Notes: a model not told the origin generated them from the letters alone. A stretch of DNA of 64,000 nucleotides from Actinoplanes octamycinicus (GCF_014205225.1 NZ_JACHNB010000001.1:4383501-4447500); one strand, 5' to 3'; shown: positions 1-13,277, numbered from the stretch's first letter. Translations and numbers: made by a program.

Positions 1-1
1 C

Positions 2-3000
2 GACTCCTGGACGAGGCATGCCCGTGGCATGGTCTCGTCGCAGCCGGCGGTCGTCTCGGCGGGTGCGACGGTGTGGCCGCCCGCCGACGCTGAGCCGATC
101 CAGATTGATGGGCTTTACGAGACGCTTGCCGACGCCGGGCTCGATTACGGGCCGGTGTTCCAGGGCGTGCGCGCGGCGTGGCGTACGCAAGATGCTGTTT
201 TCGCCGAGGTGGCCTTGCCGGACGGGACCGCGGTGACCGGTTTCGGTCTGCACCCGGCGCTGTTCGACGCGGCCCTGCACGCCATCGCTCTCGGTGGGTT
301 GATCGAGGCGACCGGGACCGGTCCGATGTTGCCGTTCGTGTGGAGTGGCGTCGACCTGCACGCTACCGGCGCCTCGGCGCTGCGGGTCCGGCTGACGTCG
401 GCCGGTCCGGACACGGTTTCGCTGACGATCACCGACCCGGCCGGTGCTCCGGTGCTGTCGGTGGGCTCGCTCGTGTTGCGCGCGGCCGACTTGAGCCAGG
501 CCTCGCGGGTCGGCGACGCGCTGTTCGCACTCGACTGGGCTGAGGTTGGCGGCGGGGTCTGGACCGGTGACTGGCGGTTGCTCGCCGATCTCGGTGAGGG
601 TCCGGTGCCGGGTGCGGTGGTCGTGCCGGTTCTGGCTGATCCGGCGGGTACCGCTTATGAGGCGTCTGTGGCCGCGTTGTCGTTGCTGCAGCGGTGGGTG
701 TCTGAGGGTCGGTTCGCCGAGTCGTTGCTGGTTTTCGTCGGTGCCGGTGCTGGTCCGGTCGAGGCCGCGGTGCGGGGTTTGGTGCGGTCGGCGCAGAGTG
801 AGAATCCGGACCGGTTCGTGCTGCTCGACCTGGGCGGCGCTGAGATCACCACGGAGTTGCTGGCCGAGGCGCTGGGCGCTGGTGAGCCGGAGTTGCGGTT
901 GCGTGATGGTGTTTGGCAGGCGCCGCGTCTGGTTCGTGCCGGGGGTGAGCCGGTGCCGGTGCCGAACGGCGGCACGGTGTTGATCACCGGTGGGACGGGT
1001 GCGCTGGGTGCGCTGCTGGCTCGGCATCTGGTGGCCGAGCATGGGGTGCGGAGTCTGGTGCTGACCAGTCGTCGTGGTCTGGCGGCGCCGGGTGCGCGGG
1101 AGTTGGTCGCGGAGCTGGACGCGGCGGTTGAGGTGGTGGCCTGTGATGTGGCGGATCGAGACGCGGTCGCCCAGCTTCTGGCCGGGATCTCTGATCTGCG
1201 CGGGGTCGTGCACACGGCCGGGGTGTTGGATGACGGGTTGATCTCGTCGTTGACGCCGGAGCGGTTGGATCGGGTGTTCGCGCCGAAGGCGGACGCGGCC
1301 AGGCATTTGAGCGAGCTGACCGCCGATCTCGACCTGGACATGTTCGTGGTGTTCTCGTCGGCGGCCGGTGTGGTGGGCAATGTCGGTCAGGGCAACTACG
1401 CGGCGGCGAACAGCTTCCTCGATGAGCTGATCCGGGAACGCAACACCGCTGGTCTGGTCGGAACGTCGCTGGCGTGGGGGTTGTGGGAGCAGCCCGGCGG
1501 GATGGGCGCCGGTGTCGAGGGGCTCGCCGGGTTGTCCGAGGCCGAGGGTCTGGCGCTGTTCGACGCGACCTGGGCACGCGGTGGGGTCCTCGTACCGATG
1601 CGGTTGGACCTGCCCGCACTCCGCAAGAGCGGAGACGTGCCGCCGATCCTCAGCTCCCTGGTCCGCAAGCCGCGCCCGGCGGCCCGACGCGGCAACTCGG
1701 CCTCCGGCTGGAGCGAGCAGATCACGGCGATGGCCGCCGTCGATCGCCGCGACGCGGTGCTGACTCTGGTGCGGGCGACCGCGGCCGGAGTGCTCGGCCA
1801 CGCCGGCCCGGACGCGGTCGGCTCGCAGGCCGCGTTCAAGGAGTTGGGCTTCGACTCGCTGACCGCGGTCGAGCTGCGCAACCAGCTCGCCGCGAAAACC
1901 GGGCTACGGCTGCCGGCGACGCTGGTCTTCGACTACCCGACCTCGGCGGCGGCCGCGGACTTCCTCCTCGGCCTGGTCGTCGGCGACGACGCGCCGATGG
2001 CGACCGGCGTCGTGCGACCGCGAGTCGAGGACCCGATCGTGGTGGTCGGGATGGCGTGCCGCTACCCGGGTGGGGTGAATTCGCCGGAGCAGCTGTGGGA
2101 TCTTGTCGCCGCGGGTGGTGACGGGATCGGGGCGTTCCCGGAGGATCGTGGCTGGGATGTCACGGATCTGCTGGACACCTCGGTTTACGAGTTGGCCGGT
2201 GGTTTCCTGTACGACGCGGCGAAGTTCGACCCGGGCTTCTTCGGGATCTCGCCGCGCGAGGCGCTGGCGATGGATCCGCAGCAGCGGCTGCTGCTGGAGG
2301 CGTCCTGGGAGGCGTTCGAATCGGCCGGGATCGACCCGGTGTCGGTGCGCGGTAGCCAGACCGGTGTCTTCGCTGGCGTGATGTACCACAACTACGGCGC
2401 TCGCATGGTCGACGTACCGGACGGAGTGGAGGCGTTCCTCGGTATCGGCAGTTCCAGCAGCGTGGTCTCCGGCCGGGTGTCCTATACGTTCGGTTTCGAG
2501 GGTCCGGCGGTCACTGTCGATACGGCCTGCTCGTCGTCGCTGGTGACCATGCATCTGGCGGCGCAGGCCCTGGCGCGTGGTGAGTGTGATCTGGCGCTGG
2601 CCGGCGGGGTGACGGTGATGCCGACGCCGGACACGTTCGCCAGCTTCGCGCAGCAGCAGGGTCTGGCGCACAACGGCCGGTGCAAGCCGTTCGCCGGTGC
2701 GGCGGACGGCACGGGCTGGTCCGAGGGTGTGGGCATGCTGGTGCTGGAGCGCCAGTCGGATGCGCAGCGCAACGGGCATCGGATCCTGGCGGTGGTGCGG
2801 GGTTCGGCGGTCAACCAGGACGGTGCGTCCAACGGCCTGACCGCCCCGAACGGCCCGTCGCAGCAACGCGTCATCCGGCAGGCGCTCGCGAACGCTGGAC
2901 TGAAGCCGGCCGACGTCGGTGCGGTGGAGGCGCATGGCACCGGGACGCGGTTGGGTGACCCGATCGAGGCGCAGGCGCTGCTGGCTACTTATGGGCAGGA

Positions 3001-6000
3001 TCGGTCGGAGCCGCTGTGGCTGGGGTCGGTCAAGTCGAACCTGGGTCACACGCAGGCCGCCGCGGGTGTGGCTGGTGTGATCAAGATGGTGCAGGCGATG
3101 CGGTACGAGGTGCTGCCGCGCACTCTGCACGTGGATGAGCCGACGCCGCACGTGGATTGGTCCGAGGGCGCGGTGTCGTTGTTGACCGAGCAGCGGCCGT
3201 GGCCGCGCGGTGAGCGTCCGCGGCGGGCGGGTGTGTCGTCGTTCGGGATCAGCGGCACGAATGCGCACGTCATCTTGGAGGAGCCGCCCGCGGTCGACGT
3301 GCCGGTGGCCTCGGTGACCGCTCCCGTCCCGTTCATCCTGTCCGCCAAGTCGGAGGCGGCCCTGCACGACCAGGCCGCCCGGCTGACGGAATATGTCGCC
3401 GAGCATCCGGAGATCTCTGACGTAGACATCGCATGGACGTTGGCGACGCGGACCCGGTTCGAGCACCGGGCGGTACTGCGGGATGGCCGGATCGATCCTC
3501 AGGTGGCGGGCGATGTGCGGCTGGGGGTGATGTTCACCGGTCAGGGCAGTCAGCGTCTGGGTATGGGCCGGGGCCTGTATGAGACGTTCCCGGTGTTCGC
3601 CGCCGCGTTTGACGAGGTGTGTGCGCTGCTGCCGGGTGATGTGCGGTCGGTGGTGTTCGGCGACGAGGCTGCTCTGCTGGATCAGACCGGACAGGCGCAG
3701 CCGGCGTTGTTCGCGGTTGAGGTGGCGTTGTATCGGCTGGTCGAATCGTGGGGTGTGCGGCCGCAGGTGCTGCTCGGTCATTCAGTCGGCGAGATCGTGG
3801 CCGCGCATGTGGCCGGTGTCCTGTCCCTGGCGGATGCGTGCACGCTGATCAGTGCTCGGGGCCGGTTGATGCAAGCCCTTCCCGTGGGTGGGGCGATGGC
3901 CGCGGTCAACCTGGACGAGGCCACGGTCGCGGCGGCGCTCGATGGTCGGGTGCAGATCGCGGCGGTCAACGGTCCCACCTCGGTGGTGATCTCCGGTGCC
4001 GAGGACGCGGTCGAGGCGCTGGTCGAGGGCTGGCGTGCCGACGGGGTGCGAGTGCGGCGGCTGGCGGTCAGTCACGCGTTCCATTCGCATCTGATGGAGC
4101 CGATGCTGACCGAGTTCGCCCAGGCCCTGGCAGGTTTGACGTTCCATGCCCCGCAGTTGCCGGTGATCTCGAATGTGACCGGCCGGGTGCAGGAGCAGGG
4201 CACGGTCGAGTACTGGGTGCGGCATGTGCGCGAGGCGGTCCGGTTCGCCGACGGTCTGGCCACGGCATCCGAGCTGGGCGTGACCGCGTGGCTGGAACTC
4301 GGCCCCGACGGGGTGTTGTCCGCGATGGCCGGCGATGTGCTTGCTGTTCCGGTGTTGCGGGAGGGTCGGGACGAGGCGGAAACGTTCACCGCCGCCCTGG
4401 CCCGACTGCACGAGGCCGGGATGGAGCTGGACTGGGCAGGCGTGTTCGCCGGCCGGGGCGCGAAGCTGGTCGATCTGCCCGGTTACGCCTTCCAGCACGA
4501 ACAGTTCTGGCTGCGCGGCACCGGCGGCACCGGCGACGCGACCGGCCTCGGTCAGTCCACGACCGGGCACCCGCTGCTCACCGCGGCCATCACCATCCCG
4601 GACAGCGACACCCTGGTGCTGACCGGCCGCCTGTCGCTGCAAAGCCACCCGTGGCTGGCCGAGCATCGGGTCGGTGACAGCGTTCTGTTTCCGGGTGCGG
4701 CGCTGGTCGAGTGCGCGGTTCATGCGGGGGACCAGGTGGGTGCGGGGTCGGTCGCGGAGTTGACGATCGAGGCGCCGCTGGTGCTGCCGGTTCACGGCGC
4801 GGTGGCGTTGCGGGTGACCGTGGACGAGGGCACCCAGGCGGTGGCGATCTACTCGCGGCCGGCCGACAGTGACGACCCCTGGACCCGGCACGCCCACGGC
4901 CTCCTCAGCCCGGATGCTCCCGCCCGGTCGACCGACCTGGCCGTCTGGCCGCCGGCCGACGCGGAACCACTGGACGTGAACGGCCTCTACGACACGCTGG
5001 CCGATGCCGGCCTCGACTACGGCCCGGTGTTCCAGGGCGTGCGCGCGGCCTGGCGTACGCAAGATGCTGTTTTCGCCGAGGTGGCCTTGCCGGACGGGAC
5101 CGCGGTGACCGGTTTCGGTCTGCACCCCGCCCTGTTCGACGCGGCCCTCCACGCGGCGTCCCTCGGCGGATTCGTCGACGCCGACCAGCCCGGCCCATGG
5201 CTGCCGTTCGCGTGGACCGGGGCGAGCCTGCACGCCGTCGGCGCCACTGCGTTGCGGGTCCGGCTCACCTCGGCGGGAAACGACGCGATCGCCTTGCTGG
5301 CCGCGGACGCCTCCGGCGCTCCGGTGCTGTCGGCCGACTCGCTGACGCTGCGCGCGGCCGATCTGACCCGGATGGCGGGCAGCGACAAGCTCTTCTCGGT
5401 CGACTGGGTGGAGGTGTCGCCGGTCGACGCGGATGTGGCGTTCGAGGTGGTGGACAGCATCGATGTGTACGAGGTGCTGGGCCGGTTGCAGTCTGCTGGT
5501 GACGACCGGTTGGTGTTCGTCGCTCACGGCATGGATCCGGCAGCGGCGGCGGTGTTCGGTCTGGTCCGGTCGGCGCAGAGTGAGCGCCCGGACCGGTTCG
5601 TGCTGCTGGACGTGGGCTCGGAGTCGTTGACGGACGATCTGGTGGCCGGTGTTCTGGGCGCTGGTGAGCCGGAGTTGCGGTTGCGTGATGGTGTTTGGCA
5701 GGCGCCACGTCTGGTTCGTGCCGGGGGCGAGCCGGCGCCGGTGCCGAACGGCGGCACGGTGCTGATCACCGGCGGGACCGGTGCGCTGGGCGCGCTGCTG
5801 GCCCGGCATCTGGTGGCCGAGCACGGGGTGCGGAGTCTGGTCTTGACCAGTCGTCGTGGTCTGCAGGCGCCGGGTGCGCGGGAGTTGGTCGCGGAGTTGG
5901 ACGCGGCGGTTGAGGTGGTGGCCTGTGATGTGGCGGATCGGGATGCGGTCGCCGAACTTCTGGCCGGGATCTCTGATCTGCGCGGGGTCGTGCACACGGC

Positions 6001-7012
6001 CGGGGTGTTGGATGACGGGTTGATTTCGTCGTTGACGCCGGAGCGGTTGGATCGGGTGTTCGCGCCGAAGGTGGACGCGGCCAGGCATTTGAGCGAGCTG
6101 ACCGCCGATCTCGACCTGGACATGTTCGTGGTGTTCTCGTCGGCGGCCGGTGTGGTGGGCAATGTCGGTCAGGGCAACTACGCGGCGGCGAACAGCTTCC
6201 TCGATGAGCTGATCCGGGAACGCAACACCGCTGGTCTGGTCGGAACGTCGCTGGCGTGGGGGTTGTGGGAGCAGCCCGGCGGGATGGGCGCCGGTGTCGA
6301 GGGGCTCGCCGGGTTGTCCGAGGCCGAGGGTCTGGCGCTGTTCGACGCGACCTGGGCACGCGGTGGGGTCCTCGTACCGATGCGGTTGGACCTGCCCGCA
6401 CTCCGCAAGAGCGGAGACGTGCCGCCACTGTTCCGCTCCCTGATTCGTAGTCGTCCCCGGAGGGCCGCGCAGGATGCGGACGCCGCCGACTGGGCGCGCA
6501 AGCTCGCGCCGATGACTCCGGAGGAGCGCTACGACACCCTGCTGCGACTGGTCCGCACGGCTGCGGCCGGAGTGCTCGGCCACAGCGGCGCGGAGGCGGT
6601 CGGCCCGCACGCGGCGTTCAAGGAGCTGGGCTTCGACTCGCTGACCGCGGTCGAGCTGCGCAACCAGCTCGCCGCCGCCACCGGCCTGCGGCTACCGGCC
6701 ACCCTGGTGTTCGACCAGCCGAGCCCGGCCGAGCTGGCCGAGCACCTGATCCCGGCCCTGCTGGGCGGCGCGGCCGGCCCCGACCTGGAGGTCGAGATCG
6801 ACGCGCTGGAGGCGTTGCTCGACGCCGCGGACGTCGACAGCGGACAGCGATCCCGGATCACCACCCGCCTGCAGACGCTGCTCAGCCGCTGGGCCGATCA
6901 GGGTCGCCCGGAACCGGCCGGGGACGGCGAGACGACCGTCTCCGAGCACCTGGAGCAGGCCAGCGACGACGAGATCTTCCAATTCATCGGGCGCGAATTC
7001 GGTATTTCCTGA
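2..7012 (+). CDS. Type I modular polyketide synthase (5' end outside window)
   Basis: The frame is open from base 2, which already encodes the DH region DSWTRHARG, so the first ATG at 29 is internal and the gene starts upstream. Order: DH C-terminal half (2-500, [11 protein letters not shown]), KR (about 510-1660; GGTGALG at 989, LDD motif, catalytic Tyr codon 1397), ACP (Ser codon 1856), KS (from 2027; Cys 2528, His 2933 and 3047), AT (GHSVGE with Ser 3782; HAFH at 4073-4084, the malonyl-CoA signature), DH (about 4567-5390), KR (about 5395-6470), ACP (Ser 6638) and a C-terminal docking tail ending in an acidic helix. Both KRs have the LDD motif of B-type reductases, and both carry Ser, Tyr and Asn. 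It adds a malonyl unit and passes the chain to the next PKS, 20 bp downstream. All visible active sites are intact; DH activity is inferred. Confidence 0.97.
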   Translation, partial: DSWTRHARGMVSSQPAVVSAGATVWPPADAEPIQIDGLYETLADAGLDYGPVFQGVRAAWRTQDAVFAEVALPDGTAVTGFGLHPALFDAALHAIALGGLIEATGTGPMLPFVWSGVDLHATGASALRVRLTSAGPDTVSLTITDPAGAPVLSVGSLVLRAADLSQASRVGDALFALDWAEVGGGVWTGDWRLLADLGEGPVPGAVVVPVLADPAGTAYEASVAALSLLQRWVSEGRFAESLLVFVGAGAGPVEAAVRGLVRSAQSENPDRFVLLDLGGAEITTELLAEALGAGEPELRLRDGVWQAPRLVRAGGEPVPVPNGGTVLITGGTGALGALLARHLVAEHGVRSLVLTSRRGLAAPGARELVAELDAAVEVVACDVADRDAVAQLLAGISDLRGVVHTAGVLDDGLISSLTPERLDRVFAPKADAARHLSELTADLDLDMFVVFSSAAGVVGNVGQGNYAAANSFLDELIRERNTAGLVGTSLAWGLWEQPGGMGAGVEGLAGLSEAEGLALFDATWARGGVLVPMRLDLPALRKSGDVPPILSSLVRKPRPAARRGNSASGWSEQITAMAAVDRRDAVLTLVRATAAGVLGHAGPDAVGSQAAFKELGFDSLTAVELRNQLAAKTGLRLPATLVFDYPTSAAAADFLLGLVVGDDAPMATGVVRPRVEDPIVVVGMACRYPGGVNSPEQLWDLVAAGGDGIGAFPEDRGWDVTDLLDTSVYELAGGFLYDAAKFDPGFFGISPREALAMDPQQRLLLEASWEAFESAGIDPVSVRGSQTGVFAGVMYHNYGARMVDVPDGVEAFLGIGSSSSVVSGRVSYTFGFEGPAVTVDTACSSSLVTMHLAAQALARGECDLALAGGVTVMPTPDTFASFAQQQGLAHNGRCKPFAGAADGTGWSEGVGMLVLERQSDAQRNGHRILAVVRGSAVNQDGASNGLTAPNGPSQQRVIRQALANAGLKPADVGAVEAHGTGTRLGDPIEAQALLATYGQDRSEPLWLGSVKSNLGHTQAAAGVAGVIKMVQAMRYEVLPRTLHVDEPTPHVDWSEGAVSLLTEQRPWPRGERPRRAGVSSFGISGTNAHVILEEPPAVDVPVASVTAPVPFILSAKSEAALHDQAARLTEYVAEHPEISDVDIAWTLATRTRFEHRAVLRDGRIDPQVAGDVRLGVMFTGQGSQRLGMGRGLYETFPVFAAAFDEVCALLPGDVRSVVFGDEAALLDQTGQAQPALFAVEVALYRLVESWGVRPQVLLGHSVGEIVAAHVAGVLSLADACTLISARGRLMQALPVGGAMAAVNLDEATVAAALDGRVQIAAVNGPTSVVISGAEDAVEALVEGWRADGVRVRRLAVSHAFHSHLMEPMLTEFAQALAGLTFHAPQLPVISNVTGRVQEQGTVEYWVRHVREAVRFADGLATASELGVTAWLELGPDGVLSAMAGDVLAVPVLREGRDEAETFTAALARLHEAGMELDWAGVFAGRGAKLVDLPGYAFQHEQFWLRGTGGTGDATGLGQSTTGHPLLTAAITIPDSDTLVLTGRLSLQSHPWLAEHRVGDSVLFPGAALVECAVHAGDQVGAGSVAELTIEAPLVLPVHGAVALRVTVDEGTQAVAIYSRPADSDDPWTRHAHGLLSPDAPARSTDLAVWPPADAEPLDVNGLYDTLADAGLDYGPVFQGVRAAWRTQDAVFAEVALPDGTAVTGFGLHPALFDAALHAASLGGFVDADQPGPWLPFAWTGASLHAVGATALRVRLTSAGNDAIALLAADASGAPVLSADSLTLRAADLTRMAGSDKLFSVDWVEVSPVDADVAFEVVDSIDVYEVLGRLQSAGDDRLVFVAHGMDPAAAAVFGLVRSAQSERPDRFVLLDVGSESLTDDLVAGVLGAGEPELRLRDGVWQAPRLVRAGGEPAPVPNGGTVLITGGTGALGALLARHLVAEHGVRSLVLTSRRGLQAPGARELVAELDAAVEVVACDVADRDAVAELLAGISDLRGVVHTAGVLDDGLISSLTPERLDRVFAPKVDAARHLSELTADLDLDMFVVFSSAAGVVGNVGQGNYAAANSFLDELIRERNTAGLVGTSLAWGLWEQPGGMGAGVEGLAGLSEAEGLALFDATWARGGVLVPMRLDLPALRKSGDVPPLFRSLIRSRPRRAAQDADAADWARKLAPMTPEERYDTLLRLVRTAAAGVLGHSGAEAVGPHAAFKELGFDSLTAVELRNQLAAATGLRLPATLVFDQPSPAELAEHLIPALLGGAAGPDLEVEIDALEALLDAADVDSGQRSRITTRLQTLLSRWADQGRPEPAGDGETTVSEHLEQASDDEIFQFIGREFGIS
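872..1644 (+). repeat. Intragenic duplicated KR segment, copy 1
   Basis: This 773-bp stretch matches 5654-6426 at an offset of 4782. By eye, roughly 20 differences lie in the first 420 bp and none in the last 350 bp (from about 1293). It covers most of the catalytic KR and the linker to the ACP. Confidence 0.9.
5654..6426 (+). repeat. Intragenic duplicated KR segment, copy 2
   Basis: Partner of 872-1644. A second shared patch in the DH domain (about 165-265 against 5037-5137, offset 4872) is also nearly identical. The 90-bp offset change between patches reflects a shorter structural KR subdomain in the second module. Confidence 0.9.
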
Positions 7013-7032
7013 CTCGCTAGGAGAACACAGAC

Positions 7033-10000
7033 ATGTCCAACGAGGACAAGCTGCGGCATTTCCTCAAGCAGCTGACCAGTGATCTGCACCAGACCCGGGA
7101 GCAGCTGCGAAAAACTGAGGCCGACGCGCACGAGCCGATCGCGGTGATCGGTATGAGCTGCCGGTACCCCGGCGACGTGGACTCGCCCGAGGCGCTCTGG
7201 GAGATGGTGCGGGACGGCCGGGACGGGGTGTCCCAGGTTCCCGGCGACCGCGGGTGGGACCTACCCGAACCGGAGGACGGCTCGCCGCCGGGCGGCAGCG
7301 GCGGATTCCTGCGCGGCGCGGGCGACTTCGACTCGGCGTTCTTCGGCATCTCGCCGTGGGAGGCGCTCGCCATGGAGCCGCAACAGCGGCTGTTCCTCGA
7401 ATCGGCCTGGGAGGCGATCGAACACGCGGGCCTCGACCCGGCCCGGCTGCGTGGCAGCTCGACCGGTGTCTTCGCCGGTCTGATGAACAACACCGACTAC
7501 CTGGCCCAGGGCCCGCAGCTGCCGGAGGGCATCGGCGGATTCCTGAGCACCGGCACGTCGGGCAGTGTCGCCTCCGGCCGGATCGCGTACACCTTCGGCC
7601 TGGTCGGGCCGGCGCTGACAGTCGACACCGCCTGCTCGTCCTCGCTGGTGACGTTGCACCTGGCGGTCCAATCGCTGCGTCGCGGCGAGTGCAACCTGGC
7701 GCTGGCCGGCGGCGTCACGGTGATGTGCGCGCCGGGAACGTTCATCGAGGTCAGCAAGCAGCAGGGGCTGGCCGCCGACGGCCGGTGCAAGGCCTTCTCG
7801 GACGACGCCGACGGCGCCGGGTTCGCCGAGGGCGCCGGCATGCTGATGCTGGAACGGCTCTCCGACGCGGTTCGCAACGGTCGGCGGATCCTCGCCGTGG
7901 TCCGCGGCAGCGCGGTCAACCAGGACGGCGCCTCGAACGGGCTCACCTCTCCGCATGGGCCGTCGCAGCAGCGTGTCATCCGCGACGCGCTGGTCGACGC
8001 CCAGCTGACCGCGAAGCAGATCGACGCGGTCGAGGCGCACGGTACCGGCACACCGCTGGGCGACCCGATCGAGGCGCAGTCACTGATCGCGACGTATGGC
8101 CGGACCCGCGACTCCCGGTCACCCCTGTGGCTGGGCTCGTTCAAGTCGAACGTCGGTCACACCCAAGCCGCGGCCGGCGTCGGCGGCGTCATCAAGATGG
8201 TGATGGCGATGCGGGCCGGCGTCCTGCCGCCGACCCTGCACGTCGCTGTCCCGTCCACCAAGGTGGACTGGGAGGGCAGCGGGGTCGCGCTGCTCACCGA
8301 GACGCGGCCGTGGCCGGAGACCGGCGAGCCGCGCCGGGCGGCGGTCTCCTCGTTCGGCGTCAGCGGCACCAACGCCCACGTGCTGCTGGAGCAGGCCCCC
8401 GAACCGGTGCCGGCACCGCGTAAGCCCGGTACTCCGGAGCCGGCGCTGCCGGGCGGGCCGCTGCCGTGGATGCTCTCGGCCCGGACCGCCAAGGCCCTGC
8501 GCGCTCAAGCCGAGCGGCTGCACGGATTCCTCACCGCGCAGCCGGAGTTCGATCCGGCCGCCGTCGCCGCCACCCTGCTGACCCGCCGGGCCACCTTCGA
8601 GCACCGGGCCGCGATCACCGGTGGCGACCGCGAGTCGCTGCTGGCCGGCCTGGCCGGGCTGGCCGCCGGCGCCGACGCCGACAACCTGGTCCAGCACGAG
8701 GCGACGACCGAGGTGAAGACCGCGTTCGTCTTCCCCGGGCAGGGCTCGCAGTGGGCCGGCATGGCGGCCGAGCTGCTGGACACCTCACCGGTGTTCGCTC
8801 AGTCGGTCGCCGAGTGCGATGCGGCGCTGCGCGAGTTCCTCGACTGGTCGGTCGAGGACGCCCTGCGCGGCGTGCCCGGTGCGCCGACCGTCGAGCAGGT
8901 CGACGCCCTGCAGCCGATGCTGTTCGCCACCATGGTGTCGCTGGCCGAGCTGTGGCGCAGCTGCGGCATCCGGCCGTCCGCGGTGGTCGGGCACTCGCAG
9001 GGTGAGGTGGCCGCCGCGTACGTGGCGGGGATCCTGTCCCTGCGCGATGCCGCCCGGATCGTCGCGCTGCGCAGCAAGGCCCTGCTCGCCCTGATCGGCA
9101 CCGGCGCGATGGCCTCGGTGCTCGCCCCGGCGCCGTCGGTGCGGGAGCGGATCGCCGCCTGGGACGGCCGGCTCTCGGTCGCCGTCGTGAACGGCCCGGG
9201 TGCCTGCGTGGTGGCCGGTGAGACCGAGGCGATGGACGAGTTCATCGCCGCGCTGGAGGGCGACGAGGTCCGGGTGCGTCGCATCCCGGGCGCCCTCGGC
9301 GCCGGGCACTCGGCAAGTGTCGAGGTGCTGCGCGACCAGTTGCTGGCCGACCTGGCGCCGGTCCGGCCGGGCCCGGCTGAGATCCCGCTCTACTCGACCG
9401 TCACCGGCGAGCTGCTGGACACCCCGATGGATGCCGACTACTGGTACCGCAACATGCGGCAGACCGTTGAGTTCGAGCAGGCGGTCCGCGCGCTGCTGGC
9501 CGACGGCCACAACCTCTTCCTGGAGATGAGCGCCCACCCGGTCCTCACCGTGCCGGTACAGGGCATCCTCGACGACGCCGGATCGGCCGCCGGGGTGCAG
9601 GGCACGCTGCGCCGTGACCAGGGCGGCCCGCTGCGTTTCGTCGCCGCGCTGGCCGAGGCGCACGCCCGCGGCGCCGACCCGGACTGGACCGCCGCCCTGG
9701 ACCTGACCGGGGCGGGGTGGGCCGATCTGCCGACCTACGCGTTCCAGCGCAGCCGGTACTGGCTGGAGCCGGCCGTGGTGACCGGTGACGTCACCTCGGC
9801 CGGACTGGTGCCGGCCGGTCATGCCCTGCTGGCGGCGGCGGTCGAGCCGGCGCACTCGGGCGGGCTGATCCTCACCGGCCGGCTGTCCCTGCAGACCCAT
9901 CCCTGGCTGGCCGACCACGCCGCGCTGGACACTGTGCTGCTGCCCGGCACCGCCTTCGTCGAGCTGGCCCTGCACGCCGGTGCGATCGCCGGGCATCCGC

Positions 10001-13000
10001 GGCTGGTCGAACTCACCTTCGAGACGCCGATGGTGCTTCCGGCGGAGGGTGGCCTGGCCGTGCAGGTGGCGGTCGGTGAGCCGGACGACACCGGGCACCG
10101 GCCGATCGAGATCTACGCGCGTCCCGACGACCAAGACGTTTCCCAGCCGTGGACCCGGCACGCCGGCGGCACGCTGGCCACCGGCTCGGCTCCGGCCGCC
10201 GCCGATCTCTCCGCCTGGCCGCCGCCCGCGGCCGCTCCGGTCGACGTCAACGGGGTCTACGACCGATTCCACGCCGCCGGCATCGGGTACGGACCGGCGT
10301 TCCAAGGTCTGCGCCGGGTGTGGCGGCGCGGCGAGGAGATCTTCGCCGAAGTGGAGCTGCCGGCCGGCCAGCGCGACGACGTGGACGGCTTCGGCCTGCA
10401 CCCGGCGCTGCTGGACGCGGCCATGCACGCGGTCGCAGCCGGCGCCGACACGGGTGACGGCGCCGACGGCACCGGGGGAGGGCTGTGGCTTCCGTTCTCC
10501 TGGCGTGAGGTGAACCGGTACGCGACCGGGGCCACCACGCTACGGGTCCGGTTCGCCCCGGCCGGCCCGGAGGCGATGTCGCTGGTTGTCGCGGACGACA
10601 CCGGCGCGCCGGTGCTCTCGGCCGAGGGTCTGGTCGTCCGGCAGATCTCCGCCGACCGGCTCAGCGCCGCCGGCGGCCGCCACCGGCAGTCGCTGTTCCA
10701 GCTCGACTGGCCGCGGCAGCCGCTGCCGGCCGCCCCCGCGACGGCCGGGCACGCGGTGCTCGGCGAGGGGCTGGGTGCGATCGGGACCGGCTATCCGGAC
10801 CTGCGCTCGCTGGTCGCCGCCCTCTACACCGGGACGCAGCCGCCGGCGGTGGTCTTCACCGCGCTCGGCTCGGCGGCCACCGACGCGAGCCAGGAGCCGT
10901 CGGTGGAGCGTACGCACACCGCCGCCCAGGAGGCACTCGCCCTGGTGCAGGCCTGGCTGGGGGAGCGCCGCCTGGCCGACACCCGGCTGGTGGTGGTCAC
11001 CCGGGGCGCGGTCTCCACCGGCCCGGACGACGCGGTCACCGACCTCGCCTACGCACCGGTCTGGGGTCTTCTGCGCTCGGTGCAGTCGGAGAGCCTGGAC
11101 CGGTTCGTCCTGGTCGACCTCGACGGCAGCCCGGCCTCGCTGGCCGCGCTGCCGGCCGCGGTGGCCACCGGCGAACCCGAGCTGGCGCTGCGCGACGGTG
11201 TCCCGCATGCCCCGCGGCTGGCTCGGGCCAGTGTGCCGGTCGGCGCCCCGGCCGGGCTGGACCCGGACGGCACGGTTCTGATCACCGGTGGCGCCGGGAC
11301 CCTGGGCGCGCTGGTGGCCCGGCGTCTGGTCACCGGGCACGGTGTGCGCCACCTGCTGCTGACCAGCCGGCGCGGTCCGGCAGCCGAGGGCGCCGAGGCG
11401 CTGCGGGCCGAGCTGACCGAGCTGGGCGCGACGGTCACCGTGGTGGCCTGTGACGCCGCCGATCGGTCCGCGCTGGCCGCGGTCCTCGCCGACATCCCGG
11501 CCGAACACCCGCTGACCGCGGTCGTGCACAGCGCTGGTGTCCTGGACGACGGGGTGGTCGAGGGGCTCACCCCGGCCCGCCTGGACCGGGTGCTGCGCCC
11601 CAAGGTGGATGCCGCGCTGAACCTGGACGAGCTCACCCGAGACCGGGACCTGGCGGCGTTCGTGCTGTTCTCGTCGGCCGCCGGAGTGCTGGGCAACCTG
11701 GGCCAGTCGAACTACGCGGCGGCCAACAGCTTCCTGGACGCGTTCGCCCAGTACCGCCGTGACCGGGGCCGCCCCGCCGTCTCGCTGGCCTGGGGACTGT
11801 GGCTGGACAGCCTCGGCGCGATCGGCTCGATGGCCGGCGCGGCCGCCGGCGCACGGACCGCCGCACACATCCCCGGCCTGACCGCCGAGGAAGGGCTGGA
11901 TCTGTTCGACGCCGCCCTGCGCGGCGACCGGGCGGTGCTGCTGCCGATGCGCCTGGACCTGGGCGGCCTCTCGGCCGACGGTGCCACCCCGCACAAGCTG
12001 CGCGACCTGATGCCGAAGCCCCGCCGCGGGCCGGCGCAGGCCGAGCAGCAGTCGATGGCCGAGAGGCTCGCCGCCCTGCCGGTGGCCGAGCGCACCACGA
12101 TGCTGGTCGAACACGTGCGGGTGCAGGCCGCGTCGGTGCTCGGTTACCCGGACACCGAGACGATCGGCTCCGGTACGCGGTTCCTGCAGATGGGCTTCGA
12201 CTCGCTGACCGCACTCGAGCTGCGCAACCGGCTCAGCAAGGCCACCGGGGTCCGGCTGCCGGCCACGGTGGCGTTCGAAAACCCGACGCCGCAGGCGCTG
12301 GGAGCGTACCTGGCGACCGCGATGGCCGTGGCGCCGTCCGCGCCGGAGCCGGCCGAGACCGGCGCCGAACCCCTCCTGGACGAGGACGGGGGGCAGACGC
12401 TGGGCCGGATGCTGGGCGAGGCCGGGCGTACCGGCCGGGTCCCCGAGTTCCTGCACCTGCTGACCGCGGTTGCCGGCTTCCGGCCCACGTTCAGCGGACC
12501 GGCGGACGCCGGCGGCGCATTGGACGTGGTCCGGCTGGCCAAAGGCGACGCCGGCCCCGGCCTGGTGTGCATCCCGTCGGTCCTGCCGATGTCCGGAGCG
12601 CACGAGTACGCCCGGTTCGCCACCGCGCTGCGGGATCGCCGGGACGTGGCGGTACTTCCCGCGCCCGGATTCGGCCGCGGCGAACTGCTGCCGGCCGACC
12701 TCGAGGCACTAGCCGCCGCGCAGGCCGAGTCGCTGCTGGCATACGCCGACGGTCGCCCGTTCGTGCTGGTCGCCCACTCGTCCGGCGGGCTGCTGGCACA
12801 CCACCTGACCAGCCGGCTGGCCGAGCGCGGGATCCGTCCGGCGGCCCTGGTGCTGATCGACGTCTATCCCCTCGGTGACGAGGCCTTCTCCGGCGTGCGT
12901 GGCCGCATCGAGGGCCCGGGGCAGGGGAGCGGGACGGACGACGGCACGGGCACCGTGCTGGGCCCGCCGGACGACAACCGGCTGACCGCGATGGCGGGCT

Positions 13001-13230
13001 ACTTCCGGCTGTTCAGGGAGTGGGCGCCGGAGCCGATCGAGACGCCGGTCCTGCTGGTCCGCGCCTCCGAGCCGCTGCCGTCCTGGCGGGACAAACAGGA
13101 CTGGCGGTCCACCTGGGCACAGCCGCACAGCGAGCTGGACGCGCCCGGCGACCACTTCACCATGATGGAGACGCATGCCGGGGAGACCGCCCGGCTGATC
13201 CATGACTGGGTCGGCGGCCTGGCCCGCTGA
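7033..13230 (+). CDS. Type I PKS terminal module with thioesterase
   Basis: The ATG at 7033 opens an N-terminal coiled-coil docking segment ([13 protein letters not shown]) that fits the docking tail of the upstream PKS. Order: KS (about 7135-8390; Cys 7633), AT (about 8725-9770; GHSQGE Ser 8995), DH (about 9805-10665; HPWLADH and [11 protein letters not shown]), KR (about 10690-12060; GGAGTLG, LDD motif, FSSAAG, SNYAAAN), ACP (Ser 12202) and TE (about 12520-13227; AHSSGG with Ser 12778, His in GDHFTMM). The AT specificity motif is GAGH (9298-9309), an XAGH type tied to ethylmalonyl-CoA, not HAFH or YASH. The TE should release the chain, probably as a macrolactone. The first Gly of the usual GHSxG in the TE is Ala. 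A strong terminator follows 10 bp after the stop, so this ends the PKS transcript. Confidence 0.97.
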   Translation: MSNEDKLRHFLKQLTSDLHQTREQLRKTEADAHEPIAVIGMSCRYPGDVDSPEALWEMVRDGRDGVSQVPGDRGWDLPEPEDGSPPGGSGGFLRGAGDFDSAFFGISPWEALAMEPQQRLFLESAWEAIEHAGLDPARLRGSSTGVFAGLMNNTDYLAQGPQLPEGIGGFLSTGTSGSVASGRIAYTFGLVGPALTVDTACSSSLVTLHLAVQSLRRGECNLALAGGVTVMCAPGTFIEVSKQQGLAADGRCKAFSDDADGAGFAEGAGMLMLERLSDAVRNGRRILAVVRGSAVNQDGASNGLTSPHGPSQQRVIRDALVDAQLTAKQIDAVEAHGTGTPLGDPIEAQSLIATYGRTRDSRSPLWLGSFKSNVGHTQAAAGVGGVIKMVMAMRAGVLPPTLHVAVPSTKVDWEGSGVALLTETRPWPETGEPRRAAVSSFGVSGTNAHVLLEQAPEPVPAPRKPGTPEPALPGGPLPWMLSARTAKALRAQAERLHGFLTAQPEFDPAAVAATLLTRRATFEHRAAITGGDRESLLAGLAGLAAGADADNLVQHEATTEVKTAFVFPGQGSQWAGMAAELLDTSPVFAQSVAECDAALREFLDWSVEDALRGVPGAPTVEQVDALQPMLFATMVSLAELWRSCGIRPSAVVGHSQGEVAAAYVAGILSLRDAARIVALRSKALLALIGTGAMASVLAPAPSVRERIAAWDGRLSVAVVNGPGACVVAGETEAMDEFIAALEGDEVRVRRIPGALGAGHSASVEVLRDQLLADLAPVRPGPAEIPLYSTVTGELLDTPMDADYWYRNMRQTVEFEQAVRALLADGHNLFLEMSAHPVLTVPVQGILDDAGSAAGVQGTLRRDQGGPLRFVAALAEAHARGADPDWTAALDLTGAGWADLPTYAFQRSRYWLEPAVVTGDVTSAGLVPAGHALLAAAVEPAHSGGLILTGRLSLQTHPWLADHAALDTVLLPGTAFVELALHAGAIAGHPRLVELTFETPMVLPAEGGLAVQVAVGEPDDTGHRPIEIYARPDDQDVSQPWTRHAGGTLATGSAPAAADLSAWPPPAAAPVDVNGVYDRFHAAGIGYGPAFQGLRRVWRRGEEIFAEVELPAGQRDDVDGFGLHPALLDAAMHAVAAGADTGDGADGTGGGLWLPFSWREVNRYATGATTLRVRFAPAGPEAMSLVVADDTGAPVLSAEGLVVRQISADRLSAAGGRHRQSLFQLDWPRQPLPAAPATAGHAVLGEGLGAIGTGYPDLRSLVAALYTGTQPPAVVFTALGSAATDASQEPSVERTHTAAQEALALVQAWLGERRLADTRLVVVTRGAVSTGPDDAVTDLAYAPVWGLLRSVQSESLDRFVLVDLDGSPASLAALPAAVATGEPELALRDGVPHAPRLARASVPVGAPAGLDPDGTVLITGGAGTLGALVARRLVTGHGVRHLLLTSRRGPAAEGAEALRAELTELGATVTVVACDAADRSALAAVLADIPAEHPLTAVVHSAGVLDDGVVEGLTPARLDRVLRPKVDAALNLDELTRDRDLAAFVLFSSAAGVLGNLGQSNYAAANSFLDAFAQYRRDRGRPAVSLAWGLWLDSLGAIGSMAGAAAGARTAAHIPGLTAEEGLDLFDAALRGDRAVLLPMRLDLGGLSADGATPHKLRDLMPKPRRGPAQAEQQSMAERLAALPVAERTTMLVEHVRVQAASVLGYPDTETIGSGTRFLQMGFDSLTALELRNRLSKATGVRLPATVAFENPTPQALGAYLATAMAVAPSAPEPAETGAEPLLDEDGGQTLGRMLGEAGRTGRVPEFLHLLTAVAGFRPTFSGPADAGGALDVVRLAKGDAGPGLVCIPSVLPMSGAHEYARFATALRDRRDVAVLPAPGFGRGELLPADLEALAAAQAESLLAYADGRPFVLVAHSSGGLLAHHLTSRLAERGIRPAALVLIDVYPLGDEAFSGVRGRIEGPGQGSGTDDGTGTVLGPPDDNRLTAMAGYFRLFREWAPEPIETPVLLVRASEPLPSWRDKQDWRSTWAQPHSELDAPGDHFTMMETHAGETARLIHDWVGGLAR

Positions 13231-13239
13231 CGAGTCGGT

Positions 13240-13277
13240 AAAGGGGTGGACACGGCCCGCGCCGTGTCCACCCCTTT
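13240..13277 (+). terminator. Rho-independent terminator after the PKS operon
   Basis: A perfect 17-bp inverted repeat (13240-13256 with 13261-13277), 4-nt loop, ends in CCCTTTCTC. It lies 10 bp past the PKS stop. Confidence 0.9.

Noticed and set aside
1904..6610. Long antisense open frames across the PKS genes
   Set aside because: They lie opposite PKS modules, encode Arg/His/Pro-rich low-complexity sequence without motifs, and recur wherever a GC-rich gene is on the other strand.
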